NCBI GenBank assembly: GCA_027366615.1
Contig: DAHXNG010000060.1
Coordinates: 1-45,230, forward strand
Reading direction: 5' to 3'
Length of the DNA stretch: 45,230 bases
Origin: Nitrospirota bacterium
GTDB taxonomy: Bacteria > Nitrospirota > Leptospirillia > Leptospirillales > Leptospirillaceae
The position numbers and the translations under genes were made by a program. Positions 36,121-45,230 of the stretch are shown one piece after another (within the stretch, counting starts at the first letter, position 1; every line of letters starts with the position of its first letter). Below the pieces are notes generated by a model. That model made no database searches. It was not told where the DNA came from and saw only the letters and a list, made by a program, of their open reading frames with translations.

Positions 36121-37854
36121 TTGACCGATTTTTCGCACTCTTCGCCCGATACGCCCCCCACCGATTCCGCCCTTCTTCCCGACGGATCCCTTCCTGCCCC
36201 CTCACTTCGGATCATTCCCCTGGGAGGGCTCGGGGAGGTCGGCATGAACATGACCGTCTATGAGTCCGAAGGACGGATTATCGTCGTCGACTGTGGCGTG
36301 CTCTTCCCCGAGGACGACCTTCTGGGAATCGACCTGATCATCCCCGACTTCTCCTATCTTGTCGAGAACCGGGACCGAATCCTGGGACTCTTCCTCACCC
36401 ATGGCCACGAGGATCATATCGGGGCGGTCCCCTACTTCCTTCGGGAGTTTGATGTTCCCGTCCTGGGAACTCCTTTGACCCTCGGCCTCCTTGAATCGAA
36501 GCTGAAGCAGACCCGCAAGCCCGAGGAGATGCCCAAGCTCATTACACTCTCCCCCCGCCAGGAATACCTGATGGGCCCCTTCGGGGTCGAACCGATCAGG
36601 ATTACCCACTCGATCGCCGATGGCGTGGCCTTCGCAATCAGAACATCGTCAGGAACCGTCCTTCACACGGGAGACTTCAAGATCGACCTGACCCCGATCG
36701 ACGATCTCCATTTCGACATTCACCGCTTCTGCGCCCTGGGAGAGGAAGGTATCGTGGCTCTCCTTTCGGACAGCACCAACTCCGAAAAGGAAGGTCTCTC
36801 CCTCTCGGAGAAGCTGGTGGGGGAGAACCTCGACCACCTGATCCGCGACGCTCCGGGCCGGGTCATCGTCTCGACTTTCTCGTCGAACATCCACCGTCTT
36901 CAGCAGGTCGCCGACGTGGCCATCCGCCATGGCCGGTTCGTCGTCTTCAACGGCCGCTCCATGGAAAACAACTATCGGGTCGCCTCCGACCTCGGACACC
37001 TCCATATTCCCGCAGACCGTATCGTCAAGGTCGAGGCGGTCGGAACCCTTCCGCCGGAAAAGGTGGCCATCATCACCACCGGAAGCCAGGGAGAGCCCAT
37101 GAGCGGGCTGTTCCGGATGGCCGTGAACGACCACAAGCATATCGCCATTGGCGCCGGAGACACCGTCCTTCTTTCTTCGCGGGTCATCCCGGGAAATGAA
37201 CGGGCGATCGACCGGATCATCAACCTTCTTCTCCGGAAGGGGGCCCGGGTCCACTTCCGAGCCATTTCGGACATCCACGTCTCGGGCCATGCGAGCATGG
37301 AAGACCAGAAACTCATGATCCGCATGCTCCGACCCCGCCATTTCGTTCCCATCCACGGAGAGTATCGGCATCTTTCGGCCCACGCCCGAACGGCCAGGCG
37401 CATGGGAATTCCGGATGAGCGGATCCACCTGATCGAAAACGGGGATGTCCTCCTCATCGACAGCGAAGGAGCGCGTGTTTCGGGAAAGGTCACGGCCGGA
37501 CGCACCCTCATCGACGGAAAGAATGTCGGCGAGATCGGGGAGGGGGTGATCCGGGACAGAAAGCGTCTGGCCTCTGACGGGATGGTGACCGTTATCCTGG
37601 GACTTTCGCGCCAGAACGGCGAAGTCGTGATCGGCCCGGAGGTCTTCTCCCGGGGAGTCGCCCCCCAGGAGCGCTCGGCGGAGCTCGACGGCCTGGTCCG
37701 CGCCCAGGTGCAGATCGCACTCGATGCGGCCGAACCGGAGATCAGGGCCGAGACCCAGGCCCTCAAGACCCGTATTCACAACCACCTTCGCAAATACTTC
37801 AAAAAACAGTTTCACAGGGATCCCATGATCCTTCCCGTCATCCTCGAGAGCTGA
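36121..37854 (+). CDS. rnj: Ribonuclease J (metallo-beta-lactamase / beta-CASP)
   Basis: TTG start; 'IIPLGGLGEVGMNMTVYE', 'FLTHGHEDHIGAVPY', 'HTGDFKID', 'HVSGHASMEDQKLMIRMLRPRHFVPIHGEYRHL'. Confidence 0.95.
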   Translation: MTDFSHSSPDTPPTDSALLPDGSLPAPSLRIIPLGGLGEVGMNMTVYESEGRIIVVDCGVLFPEDDLLGIDLIIPDFSYLVENRDRILGLFLTHGHEDHIGAVPYFLREFDVPVLGTPLTLGLLESKLKQTRKPEEMPKLITLSPRQEYLMGPFGVEPIRITHSIADGVAFAIRTSSGTVLHTGDFKIDLTPIDDLHFDIHRFCALGEEGIVALLSDSTNSEKEGLSLSEKLVGENLDHLIRDAPGRVIVSTFSSNIHRLQQVADVAIRHGRFVVFNGRSMENNYRVASDLGHLHIPADRIVKVEAVGTLPPEKVAIITTGSQGEPMSGLFRMAVNDHKHIAIGAGDTVLLSSRVIPGNERAIDRIINLLLRKGARVHFRAISDIHVSGHASMEDQKLMIRMLRPRHFVPIHGEYRHLSAHARTARRMGIPDERIHLIENGDVLLIDSEGARVSGKVTAGRTLIDGKNVGEIGEGVIRDRKRLASDGMVTVILGLSRQNGEVVIGPEVFSRGVAPQERSAELDGLVRAQVQIALDAAEPEIRAETQALKTRIHNHLRKYFKKQFHRDPMILPVILES

Positions 37855-37857
37855 TCG

Positions 37858-40041
37858 GTGAGCGCTCCCGCAACACCCTCCCGGGAGTCGTCCGGAGGCC
37901 TTTTTCCGCTGGCGCCTCTTGTTTTGGGAGCCCTGGCGATTTTCTCCGCCGGGGCCCTTCTCACCGTCTCCCCCGACGATCCCTCTCTTCTGACGGGGGC
38001 AAGCTTTCACCACGCACACAATCTGTTCGGCCTTGCCGGATCCACCTTTGCCGACATTTTTTACGGACTCTTTGGACTTTCCTCCTTATTCATCCCCCTC
38101 TTTTTCTCCGTCGAAGCACTCCGGAGAGTTCGTCACCGCCCCTCCTCCTTTTCTTACCTTTCAGGCTTCTCTCTTCTCTTTGCCGCACTCCCTCCGCTTC
38201 TCGCGATCCTCGTCAGTCGGCACTTCCCCACCCCTTACCCCACGGGAGGAAGTGTGGGAGAGGCCATCCTGACAGTCTCTCTGCCGCTTCTCAACCGACC
38301 CGGGGTGATCCTTCTCTTCGGAACACTCGCCCTCGCCGGGGCGGCACTCCTCCTCTCCCGTCTCCCCGGGACCGTCCTTCCCGAGTGGAGGGCGGCGATA
38401 AATCGCTTCAAAAAGAGGCGGATGGTAGAGGCGAAGCCCCATATTGAAACCCGGGAGAGTCTCCCCCCGACTCCGAATGCACCCACCGAGCTCCTGTCAA
38501 CGAGGGAAGAGGAGGAGATGCCCTCTCCCCCCCCTTCCCCGATGCCCCGACTTTTTGAACCCCCGGCACCCCGATCCGCGCCGAAGACTGAAATCATCCT
38601 CGAGATCCCGCCCGATGCGACAACACCCCCCCTCTCCTTCCTCGACCCTCCCGGGGAGGATCGGGAGGACACCACCGAATTCATCCGGGAGACACAGAAG
38701 ACCCTTTCGGAATTCTTCCGGGTCTACCAGGTGGCAGGCCGCATGGTCGGGGCCCAGACAGGCCCGGTCATCACCCTTTTCGAGTTCTCTCCGGCCCCCG
38801 GAACAAAGGTCAACCGGATCACCGGACTTGCCAACGAACTTGCGCTCACCCTCAAGGTTCCACAGGTCAGGATCCAGGTCCCCGTCCCGGAAAAGTCGAC
38901 GGTCGGAATTGAGGTTCCCAACCCTCGACGCTCCCCGGTCTCCTTTCGGGAGATCTATGAAAGTCTCTCCTTCCGGTCGATCTCCTCCCCCCTGGCTCTC
39001 GCCATCGGAAAGACCGTTGCAGGCGAGCCCTACGCCGCGGATCTGGCCCGCATGCCCCACCTCCTCGTGGCGGGAGCCACCGGAACCGGGAAATCCGTTT
39101 GCCTCAATGGCCTGATTTCAAGCCTTCTGATGAAAAACGGCCCAGAGAACCTGCGCCTTCTCATGATCGATCCCAAACGTCTCGAGATGGCCCCCTACGA
39201 AGGCATTCCCCACCTGCTCGGCCCCGTCGTCACCGAACCCGCCGTCGCCGTGGGCCGTCTGCGTTCCCTCGTCACCGAGATGCTCCGCCGCTACGACCTG
39301 ATGAAGGACGAGGGGGTCAAAAATATCTCGGAATACCGGAAGGTCGTCTCTCCGGAGCGCCTCTTCCCGTATATCGTCGTCGTCATCGACGAGCTGGCCG
39401 ATCTCATGCTGGCGCAAAAAAAAGAGGTTGAGCCTCCCATCATCCGTCTGGCCCAGATGGCCCGCGCCGCCGGCATCCACCTCGTTCTCGCCACACAGCG
39501 TCCCTCCGCCCAGGTCGTGACAGGCCTCATCAAGACCAACATTCCGACCAAGATCGCCTTCCAGGTCGGAAGCCAGATCGACTCCCGGGTCATCCTCGAC
39601 ACCGGAGGAGCGGAGTTTCTTCTGGGGGCCGGCGACATGCTGATCAAGCCGCCGGGGTCGGACGTCGTGAGACGTCTTCACGGCTCCTACATCTCCGAAG
39701 AGGAGGTGGGCCGGATCGTCGCTTTCTGGAGACGGGTTCCCCCGCCGCCGCCCCTCCCGGAGGAGTCGCGTCTTCTCTCCGGAGGAGCCTCAGGGGAGGG
39801 AGCGGGAGGCGATGGCTCCGGCGAGAACGACCCGGAGGAGGAAGGGCTCTACCAGGATGCACTGGCCGTGGTCGTCCGCCAGAAAAAGGCCTCGACCTCC
39901 CTGATACAGAGACATCTGAGAATCGGCTATAATAGGGCAGCACGACTGATCGACAGAATGGAAGAGGAGGGGGTTATCGGCCCCTCCGACGGAACTAGCC
40001 GCCCCCGACCCCTCCTGAAAGGATTTGAACAGCATGAATAG
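37858..40041 (+). CDS. ftsK: DNA translocase FtsK/SpoIIIE
   Basis: GTG start; N-terminal TMs; 'PHLLVAGATGTGKSVCLNGLISSLL', 'VVIDELADLMLA', 'LATQRPSAQVVTGLIKTNIPTKIAFQVGSQIDSRVILD', C-terminal winged-helix gamma domain. Confidence 0.96.
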   Translation: MSAPATPSRESSGGLFPLAPLVLGALAIFSAGALLTVSPDDPSLLTGASFHHAHNLFGLAGSTFADIFYGLFGLSSLFIPLFFSVEALRRVRHRPSSFSYLSGFSLLFAALPPLLAILVSRHFPTPYPTGGSVGEAILTVSLPLLNRPGVILLFGTLALAGAALLLSRLPGTVLPEWRAAINRFKKRRMVEAKPHIETRESLPPTPNAPTELLSTREEEEMPSPPPSPMPRLFEPPAPRSAPKTEIILEIPPDATTPPLSFLDPPGEDREDTTEFIRETQKTLSEFFRVYQVAGRMVGAQTGPVITLFEFSPAPGTKVNRITGLANELALTLKVPQVRIQVPVPEKSTVGIEVPNPRRSPVSFREIYESLSFRSISSPLALAIGKTVAGEPYAADLARMPHLLVAGATGTGKSVCLNGLISSLLMKNGPENLRLLMIDPKRLEMAPYEGIPHLLGPVVTEPAVAVGRLRSLVTEMLRRYDLMKDEGVKNISEYRKVVSPERLFPYIVVVIDELADLMLAQKKEVEPPIIRLAQMARAAGIHLVLATQRPSAQVVTGLIKTNIPTKIAFQVGSQIDSRVILDTGGAEFLLGAGDMLIKPPGSDVVRRLHGSYISEEEVGRIVAFWRRVPPPPPLPEESRLLSGGASGEGAGGDGSGENDPEEEGLYQDALAVVVRQKKASTSLIQRHLRIGYNRAARLIDRMEEEGVIGPSDGTSRPRPLLKGFEQHE

Positions 40042-40723
40042 CGCCCTCCGGCGAACTGTATTCGCGTTTTTTACAGCGCTTCTCCCTGTTTCCCTTTCCT
40101 TCACCACCGTCCTTGCAGAGGAGAGCCCCTCCTCCCGGCACGAACTCTCCCTGCTCGTCGCCAAGGTCAAGACAGGGGAAGGGTTCCGTGCCCACTTCAC
40201 CCAGACGCTCGCCGCCCCTGGAGCCCCAAAAACACTTTCCCGGGGGAACCTTGTCTACCGGGCACCGGGGCTCATGCTTCTTCGCTATACGGCCCCGGAG
40301 GGCCAATGGCTCAAGCTCGACGGGAACCGCATGGCCCTCTATGTTCCCCAAAATCGTCAGGTTCTGATCAAGACCATCAAGAAGCACAGAATCCCCGAGA
40401 CACCTGCGATTCTCCTTGCCTCCATTCCCCAGATCTCCCACTGGTTTTTCGTCAAGCCTATCGAATCCGGATCGGTTCCTGACGGAACGCCCCTCTCCAT
40501 CGTCCTGATCCCGCGGCATCCCGACCCCCACCTGGCCCAGGCGACCCTCACCCTCAGAAAGGGGACAGGTCAACTGATCCGCCTTCTCTTCATGGAGCAG
40601 AACGGTACACGACTCTCCATCCGCCTCGACGGCTTCACCGTTCTCTCCCGCGTTCCCGCCAGCGACCTTCACGTCTCCGTTCCGCCCGGCACCACCGCCG
40701 CCAAGATCCCCGGAGCCTTCTGA
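40034..40723 (+). CDS. lolA: Outer-membrane lipoprotein carrier protein LolA
   Basis: Signal peptide; 'FRAHFTQTLAAPGAPKTLSRGNLVYRAPGLMLLRYTAPEGQWLKLDGNRMALYVP'; directly after ftsK. Confidence 0.85.
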   Translation: MNSALRRTVFAFFTALLPVSLSFTTVLAEESPSSRHELSLLVAKVKTGEGFRAHFTQTLAAPGAPKTLSRGNLVYRAPGLMLLRYTAPEGQWLKLDGNRMALYVPQNRQVLIKTIKKHRIPETPAILLASIPQISHWFFVKPIESGSVPDGTPLSIVLIPRHPDPHLAQATLTLRKGTGQLIRLLFMEQNGTRLSIRLDGFTVLSRVPASDLHVSVPPGTTAAKIPGAF

Positions 40724-43608
40724 TGGCAGGAAAGACCACCTCAGGGGCTCCCGAGGGATTCATCTCACTCCGGGGTGTCCGGCAGCACAACCTGAAGAAC
40801 CTCGACCTCGACATCCCGAGAAATCGCCTGGTCGTCATTACCGGGCTTTCGGGGTCGGGCAAAAGCTCCCTGGCCTTCGATACTCTCTACGCCGAAGGGC
40901 AGCGGCGCTACGTGGAGTCGCTCTCCGCCTACGTTCGCCAGTTTCTCGAGATGATGGACAAGCCCGACGTGGACTCGATCGAAGGACTCTCCCCCGCCAT
41001 CGCCATCGACCAGAAGGTGACATCGAGGAATCCCCGCTCCACCGTGGGAACGGTGACTGAGATCCACGACTACCTTCGCCTTCTCTACGCCCGGGCCGGC
41101 CACCCCCACTGCCCCGTCTGCGGAAGGCCTGTCACCCCCCAGACCATCTCCCAGATGGTCGACCAGATCCAGGCAATGCCGGAGGGAACACGATTCATGA
41201 TCCTTGCCCCCTCCGTTACGGGCCGCAAGGGGGAATACAGAAAGGAGCTCTCCCGCATCGCCCGGGACGGCTTTACCCGGGTCCGCCTCGACGGGGAGGT
41301 CTACGACCTCGAGGAGGTTCCCGAGATCGACCGCAAACGCGCCCATACCATCGAGATCGTCATCGACCGTCTTTCGGTCCGCCCCGACAATGCCCAGCGG
41401 CTTGCGGACAGTCTGGGAATCGGACTTCGGGAGGGCCAGGGCCGGGTCGTCATCCTCCTTCCGGAGGGGAAAGCGGGGAAAGGCCACCCCGAGGAGCTGA
41501 TTCTGTCGGAGTCCGAGGCCTGCACCGTCTGCAACATCAGCCTTCCCGAGCTTGCCCCGAAGCTTTTCAGCTTCAACTCCCCCTATGGCGCCTGTCCCGA
41601 GTGCCTGGGGATCGGCGCCCTCATGGAGGTCGACCCGGCCCTCCTGATCCCCCACCCGGAGCTTTCTCTCGCCGAGGGAGGGATCAAGATCCTGGAGAGC
41701 CGCAACATGGGCTCTCTTCGAACGAGAGTCCTCCGCTTCATGGAGGAGCGGGGCGTCACGCCCGTCACCCCTTTTTCGAAGATGGATCCGGCCTTCCTCG
41801 CCCAGATTCTTAATGGAGCCCCTGCCACAGAGGAGGGGCGCTCCTCCTCCCGCGCCCCCCGAAAATCCGCCTTCGAAGGACTTGTCCCCATCCTGGGGGA
41901 GCTTCACAAAAGAGGGCAGATGGGGGCATGGGCCCGGGCAGAACTCGAGTCCATCCTCTCGGAGAAGCCTTGCCCCGCCTGCCAAGGCGCCCGTCTTAAG
42001 CCGGAAAGCCTCGCCGTTACGGTGGGGGATCTCAACATCCACCAGTTCTCAGAGCTTCCGGTCAGGGAGGCGCTCGCGATGATCGACGGACTCCGCCTCT
42101 CATCCAAGGAGGAACAGATCGCCCGCAAGGTGCTACGGGAGATCCGGGGGCGCCTCTCCTTTTTGGCCGAGGTCGGCGTCGACTACCTGACGCTCTCGCG
42201 CTCGGCCCAGACCCTCTCGGGCGGAGAATCCCAGCGTATCCGGCTCGCCACACAGATCGGGGCCGGTCTTACGGGGGTTCTCTACATCCTCGATGAACCC
42301 TCCATCGGACTCCATCCCCGGGACAACCAGAAGCTTCTGGAAACTCTCTTCCATCTCCGGGATCTGGGCAACTCGGTCGTTGTGGTCGAACATGACGAGG
42401 AGACCATCACCCGGGCCGATCATGTCATCGATATGGGCCCGGGGGCCGGACGCTACGGAGGGGAGATCCTGGCCTCCGGGACGCCCCGGGAGATCATGAA
42501 AAACCCGGCTTCGATCACCGGAAAGTACCTGTCGGGTGAAAAGCGCATCAGCCGCTCCTCGCCCCTCCGCACCCCCAAGGGGGCTCTCACCGTCGTCGGC
42601 GCCTCCGAACACAACCTGAAAGGGATCGACGTAGAGATTCCCCTTGGAGTCCTCACCGTTGTCACAGGCGTTTCCGGTTCGGGGAAAAGCACCCTCGTTC
42701 TTGATGTTCTCTACAACCGCCTGGCCCGGCTCTTCTACGGAAGCCGGGAGAGGCCGGGGCAGTGCCGGGAGATCCGGGGGGTCGACAAGATCGACAAGGT
42801 CGTCCACATCGACCAGAGCCCCATCGGACGGACCCCTCGATCCAACCCCGCGACCTATACCGGACTCTTCACTCCTGTCAGGGAGCTCTTCTCGCAGGTT
42901 CCGGAATCCCGCGCCCGGGGCTACGACCCCGGCCGTTTCAGCTTTAACGTCAAGGGCGGCCGGTGCGAGGCATGCCAGGGGGATGGAGTCCTGAAGATCG
43001 AGATGCATTTTCTGCCGGACGTGTATGTGGTCTGCGACCTCTGCCACGGGGCCCGCTACAACCGGGAGACCCTCGAGATCCGCTACCGGGGAAAGAATAT
43101 CGCCCAGATCCTCGAGATGTCGGTCGACGAGGCAAACGAGTTTTTCTCGGCACTCCCGTCCATCGCAGGAAAGCTCGAAACCCTTCGGGAGGTGGGGCTC
43201 GGTTACATCCACCTGGGGCAGTCCGCAACCACGCTTTCCGGAGGAGAGGCCCAGAGAGTCAAGCTCTCCCGGGAGCTCTCCCGCCGCGCGACAGGAAGCA
43301 CCCTCTACATTCTCGACGAGCCGACGACCGGCCTTCACTTTGCCGACATACAGAAACTTCTCGACACCCTCGATGCCTTAGTCGGAGCCGGGAATACCGT
43401 CGTCGTTATCGAACACAACATCGACGTCATCGCCAATGCCGACCATCTGATCGACCTTGGTCCCGAGGGAGGCAATCGCGGAGGGACGCTTGTCGTCTCC
43501 GGCTCCCCGGATTTGGTCATGGCCCATCCCACCTCCTACACAGGCCAGGCGCTCCGGGAGCACCGGGACAGGCAAAGTCCATCACCGCCCAGGACCCGGA
43601 AGCGATGA
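40723..43608 (+). CDS. uvrA: Excinuclease ABC subunit A
   Basis: 'GLSGSGKSSLAFDTLYAEGQRRYVESLSAYVRQFL', 'TLSGGESQRIRLATQIGAGLTGVLYILDEPSIGLHPRDN', second ABC domain, zinc-finger CxxC pairs. Confidence 0.99.
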   Translation: MAGKTTSGAPEGFISLRGVRQHNLKNLDLDIPRNRLVVITGLSGSGKSSLAFDTLYAEGQRRYVESLSAYVRQFLEMMDKPDVDSIEGLSPAIAIDQKVTSRNPRSTVGTVTEIHDYLRLLYARAGHPHCPVCGRPVTPQTISQMVDQIQAMPEGTRFMILAPSVTGRKGEYRKELSRIARDGFTRVRLDGEVYDLEEVPEIDRKRAHTIEIVIDRLSVRPDNAQRLADSLGIGLREGQGRVVILLPEGKAGKGHPEELILSESEACTVCNISLPELAPKLFSFNSPYGACPECLGIGALMEVDPALLIPHPELSLAEGGIKILESRNMGSLRTRVLRFMEERGVTPVTPFSKMDPAFLAQILNGAPATEEGRSSSRAPRKSAFEGLVPILGELHKRGQMGAWARAELESILSEKPCPACQGARLKPESLAVTVGDLNIHQFSELPVREALAMIDGLRLSSKEEQIARKVLREIRGRLSFLAEVGVDYLTLSRSAQTLSGGESQRIRLATQIGAGLTGVLYILDEPSIGLHPRDNQKLLETLFHLRDLGNSVVVVEHDEETITRADHVIDMGPGAGRYGGEILASGTPREIMKNPASITGKYLSGEKRISRSSPLRTPKGALTVVGASEHNLKGIDVEIPLGVLTVVTGVSGSGKSTLVLDVLYNRLARLFYGSRERPGQCREIRGVDKIDKVVHIDQSPIGRTPRSNPATYTGLFTPVRELFSQVPESRARGYDPGRFSFNVKGGRCEACQGDGVLKIEMHFLPDVYVVCDLCHGARYNRETLEIRYRGKNIAQILEMSVDEANEFFSALPSIAGKLETLREVGLGYIHLGQSATTLSGGEAQRVKLSRELSRRATGSTLYILDEPTTGLHFADIQKLLDTLDALVGAGNTVVVIEHNIDVIANADHLIDLGPEGGNRGGTLVVSGSPDLVMAHPTSYTGQALREHRDRQSPSPPRTRKR

Positions 43609-44516
43609 GCGGGTACCACGGGCTGGCCAATCGGATCCTCCCCGCCTCCCCGCTCCACATCCTCTCCACGGCATTCTTCGTGAACATGGCACTGGCCCTT
43701 CTGAAGATCGTCTGGGGACATCGGATACACTCTGTCGGAATGCTTGCGGACGGCTATCATGCCCTCATCGACTCGGCCTCCGACCTCCTTTGCCTTCTGG
43801 GCTCCCGGGCGGCCAGCCGTCCGCCCGACAGCGACCATCCCTACGGCCACTTCAAGTACGAACCCCTGACCCAGGCCGCAGTCGGGCTCCTCCTTTTCTT
43901 CACCGGGTACGAGGTCCTCTCCCATAGTTACGACGAGTTTGTCCGCCACCTCCACCCCCATGCCACGCTCTCTGCCGGGGGGGTCATGGGGGCCTCCATC
44001 CTTCTCCAGACCCTTCTCTACCTGGGAGAAAAGCGCGTGGTGAGAATGACAGGAGACGGCATTGTCGGAGCCGATGCGGCCCACATCCGCTCGGATCTTT
44101 TGGCCTCGGGAGCGGTGCTCGTGGGGCTTTTCCTCTCCGCCCACGGACTCTCATCGGCCGATCCCATCGTCGGGATCCTGATTGCCGGCTTCATCGCTTA
44201 TGCCGGCTACAACCTTCTGCGCGAAGGCACCCAGGTTCTCTCCGACACCTCCCCTCTCCCCCCCGAAGAGATTGGGCGGATCGTGGCCACCATCCCGGGG
44301 GTTGTGGTCTGCCACACCATTCGTGCGCGCGGATCGAAAAATCGTATTACAATGGATCTGACGGTCGATGTTCCCGGAGAGATGACCGTCAGGGCCTCTC
44401 ACGAGATTGCCGACCGCATCGAGGATCTGATCAGGACCCGCTATCCTGCGGTGGTCGACGTCGTCGTCCATATCGAACCCGACAAGGAGGACTTGCATGC
44501 TTCCCGTATCCCTTGA
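43605..44516 (+). CDS. Cation diffusion facilitator (CDF) family transporter
   Basis: MSGYHG start in ATGA overlap with uvrA; 'GYHALIDSASDLLCLLG', 'HPYGHFKYE', 'GADAAHIRSDLLAS', C-terminal ZT-dimer-like region. Confidence 0.93.
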   Translation: MSGYHGLANRILPASPLHILSTAFFVNMALALLKIVWGHRIHSVGMLADGYHALIDSASDLLCLLGSRAASRPPDSDHPYGHFKYEPLTQAAVGLLLFFTGYEVLSHSYDEFVRHLHPHATLSAGGVMGASILLQTLLYLGEKRVVRMTGDGIVGADAAHIRSDLLASGAVLVGLFLSAHGLSSADPIVGILIAGFIAYAGYNLLREGTQVLSDTSPLPPEEIGRIVATIPGVVVCHTIRARGSKNRITMDLTVDVPGEMTVRASHEIADRIEDLIRTRYPAVVDVVVHIEPDKEDLHASRIP

Positions 44517-45230
44517 CAGGATCAACCCCGCCGCTCCCTTTGCCATCACAATGGGAGATCCGGCCGGAATCGGACCCGAGATCATCGTAAAAGGATGGAC
44601 GGCCAAGGATATTGCCGAAGTCAGAAAGGTCGTCATCGGCGACTTCGACCTGATTGCCGCCACCGCACGCCGTTACAACTCCGAACTGCTCGTGCAGTCG
44701 GTCACCTCCCCAGAAGAGGTCCCGGACGATCCCCAGGTCCTCTCCGTTCTCATCCCCCCCGGAACGGCGGGAATCGACTCCGTTACCCCCGGACAGCCCT
44801 CCGTCGCCTCCGGCCGCTGGGCTTACGCCTGCGTCAAGATGGCCGTCGACCTGGCAAGGGAACGCCGGATTGCAGCCATGACGACCGCCCCCCTCACGAA
44901 GGTCGCCCTCCGCGCGGCCGGATATAACTATCCTGGCCACACGGAGCTGATCGCAGACCTCTGCGCCAGCCCCCGGGTTGGAATGATGCTGGTCGGCGGT
45001 CCCCTTCGGGTCATCCTCGTCACAATCCATATCGCCCTTAGGGAGGTGGCAGGTCAGCTCACCCGGGAGCGAGAGCTCGACACAATACGCCTGGCCGCCG
45101 AAGCCCTGCGCCTTCTTGGCGTAAACGAGACGAAGATCGCCGTGGCGGCATTAAACCCCCATGCCGGCGAATCCTCCCTTTTCGGAGACGAGGAGGAGCG
45201 CATCATCTTTCCGGCTGTCATGGAGGCCCG
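44497..45230 (+). CDS. pdxA: 4-hydroxythreonine-4-phosphate dehydrogenase (truncated by window end)
   Basis: My translation from ATG at 44497: MLPVSLDRINPAAPFAITMGDPAGIGPEIIVKGW...AAMTTAPLTKVALRAAGYNYPGHTELIADLC...; open to the window edge, absent from the ORF track. Confidence 0.95.
   Translation, partial: MLPVSLDRINPAAPFAITMGDPAGIGPEIIVKGWTAKDIAEVRKVVIGDFDLIAATARRYNSELLVQSVTSPEEVPDDPQVLSVLIPPGTAGIDSVTPGQPSVASGRWAYACVKMAVDLARERRIAAMTTAPLTKVALRAAGYNYPGHTELIADLCASPRVGMMLVGGPLRVILVTIHIALREVAGQLTRERELDTIRLAAEALRLLGVNETKIAVAALNPHAGESSLFGDEEERIIFPAVMEA

Noticed and set aside
42963-43604. 5' half of the 517-aa ORF 42963-44516
   Set aside because: Out-of-frame translation of uvrA; the CDF protein starts at ATG 43605.
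1-45230. CRISPR arrays, tRNA/rRNA genes, transposases, phage or toxin-antitoxin modules
   Set aside because: No periodic repeats, cloverleaf-like sequences, rRNA-like sequence or mobile-element proteins were recognised; the region looks like core genome.

Overview
The window is dense, ordinary-looking chromosomal DNA from a GC-rich diderm bacterium. The gene content suggests a Nitrospirota/Leptospirillum-like lineage, which is inference only. About 35 kb on the minus strand carries these runs in transcription order: tonB-like, slt-like lytic transglycosylase, a zapB-like coiled coil, zapA, a probable 6S RNA (ssrS) and rarA/mgsA; then rny, ymdB, xseA, xseB, ispA, dxs, tlyA, an SDR epimerase, cutA, an M23 peptidase and secA; then a complete 14-gene nuoA-N operon, tatA and a half-size EamA transporter. 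A divergent plus-strand cluster begins at about 35.2 kb: ksgA, rnj (RNase J), ftsK, lolA, uvrA, a CDF transporter and pdxA (truncated by the window edge). The best non-obvious signals are: (1) a probable 6S RNA between zapA and rarA, where the ORF track only shows a meaningless 75-aa ORF; (2) mutually exclusive long helices inside that RNA; (3) a complex I whose NuoF has the N-terminal Trx-like and C-terminal 2x[4Fe-4S] extensions typical of HydB/HndC-type flavin subunits, paired with a NuoG that keeps an exact Cx2Cx3Cx27C N7-type motif; (4) a perfect-consensus sigma70-type promoter for nuo and strong hairpins flanking nuoE; (5) an SDR epimerase with YxxxH in place of YxxxK. No CRISPR array, tRNA, rRNA, transposon or phage gene was recognised.
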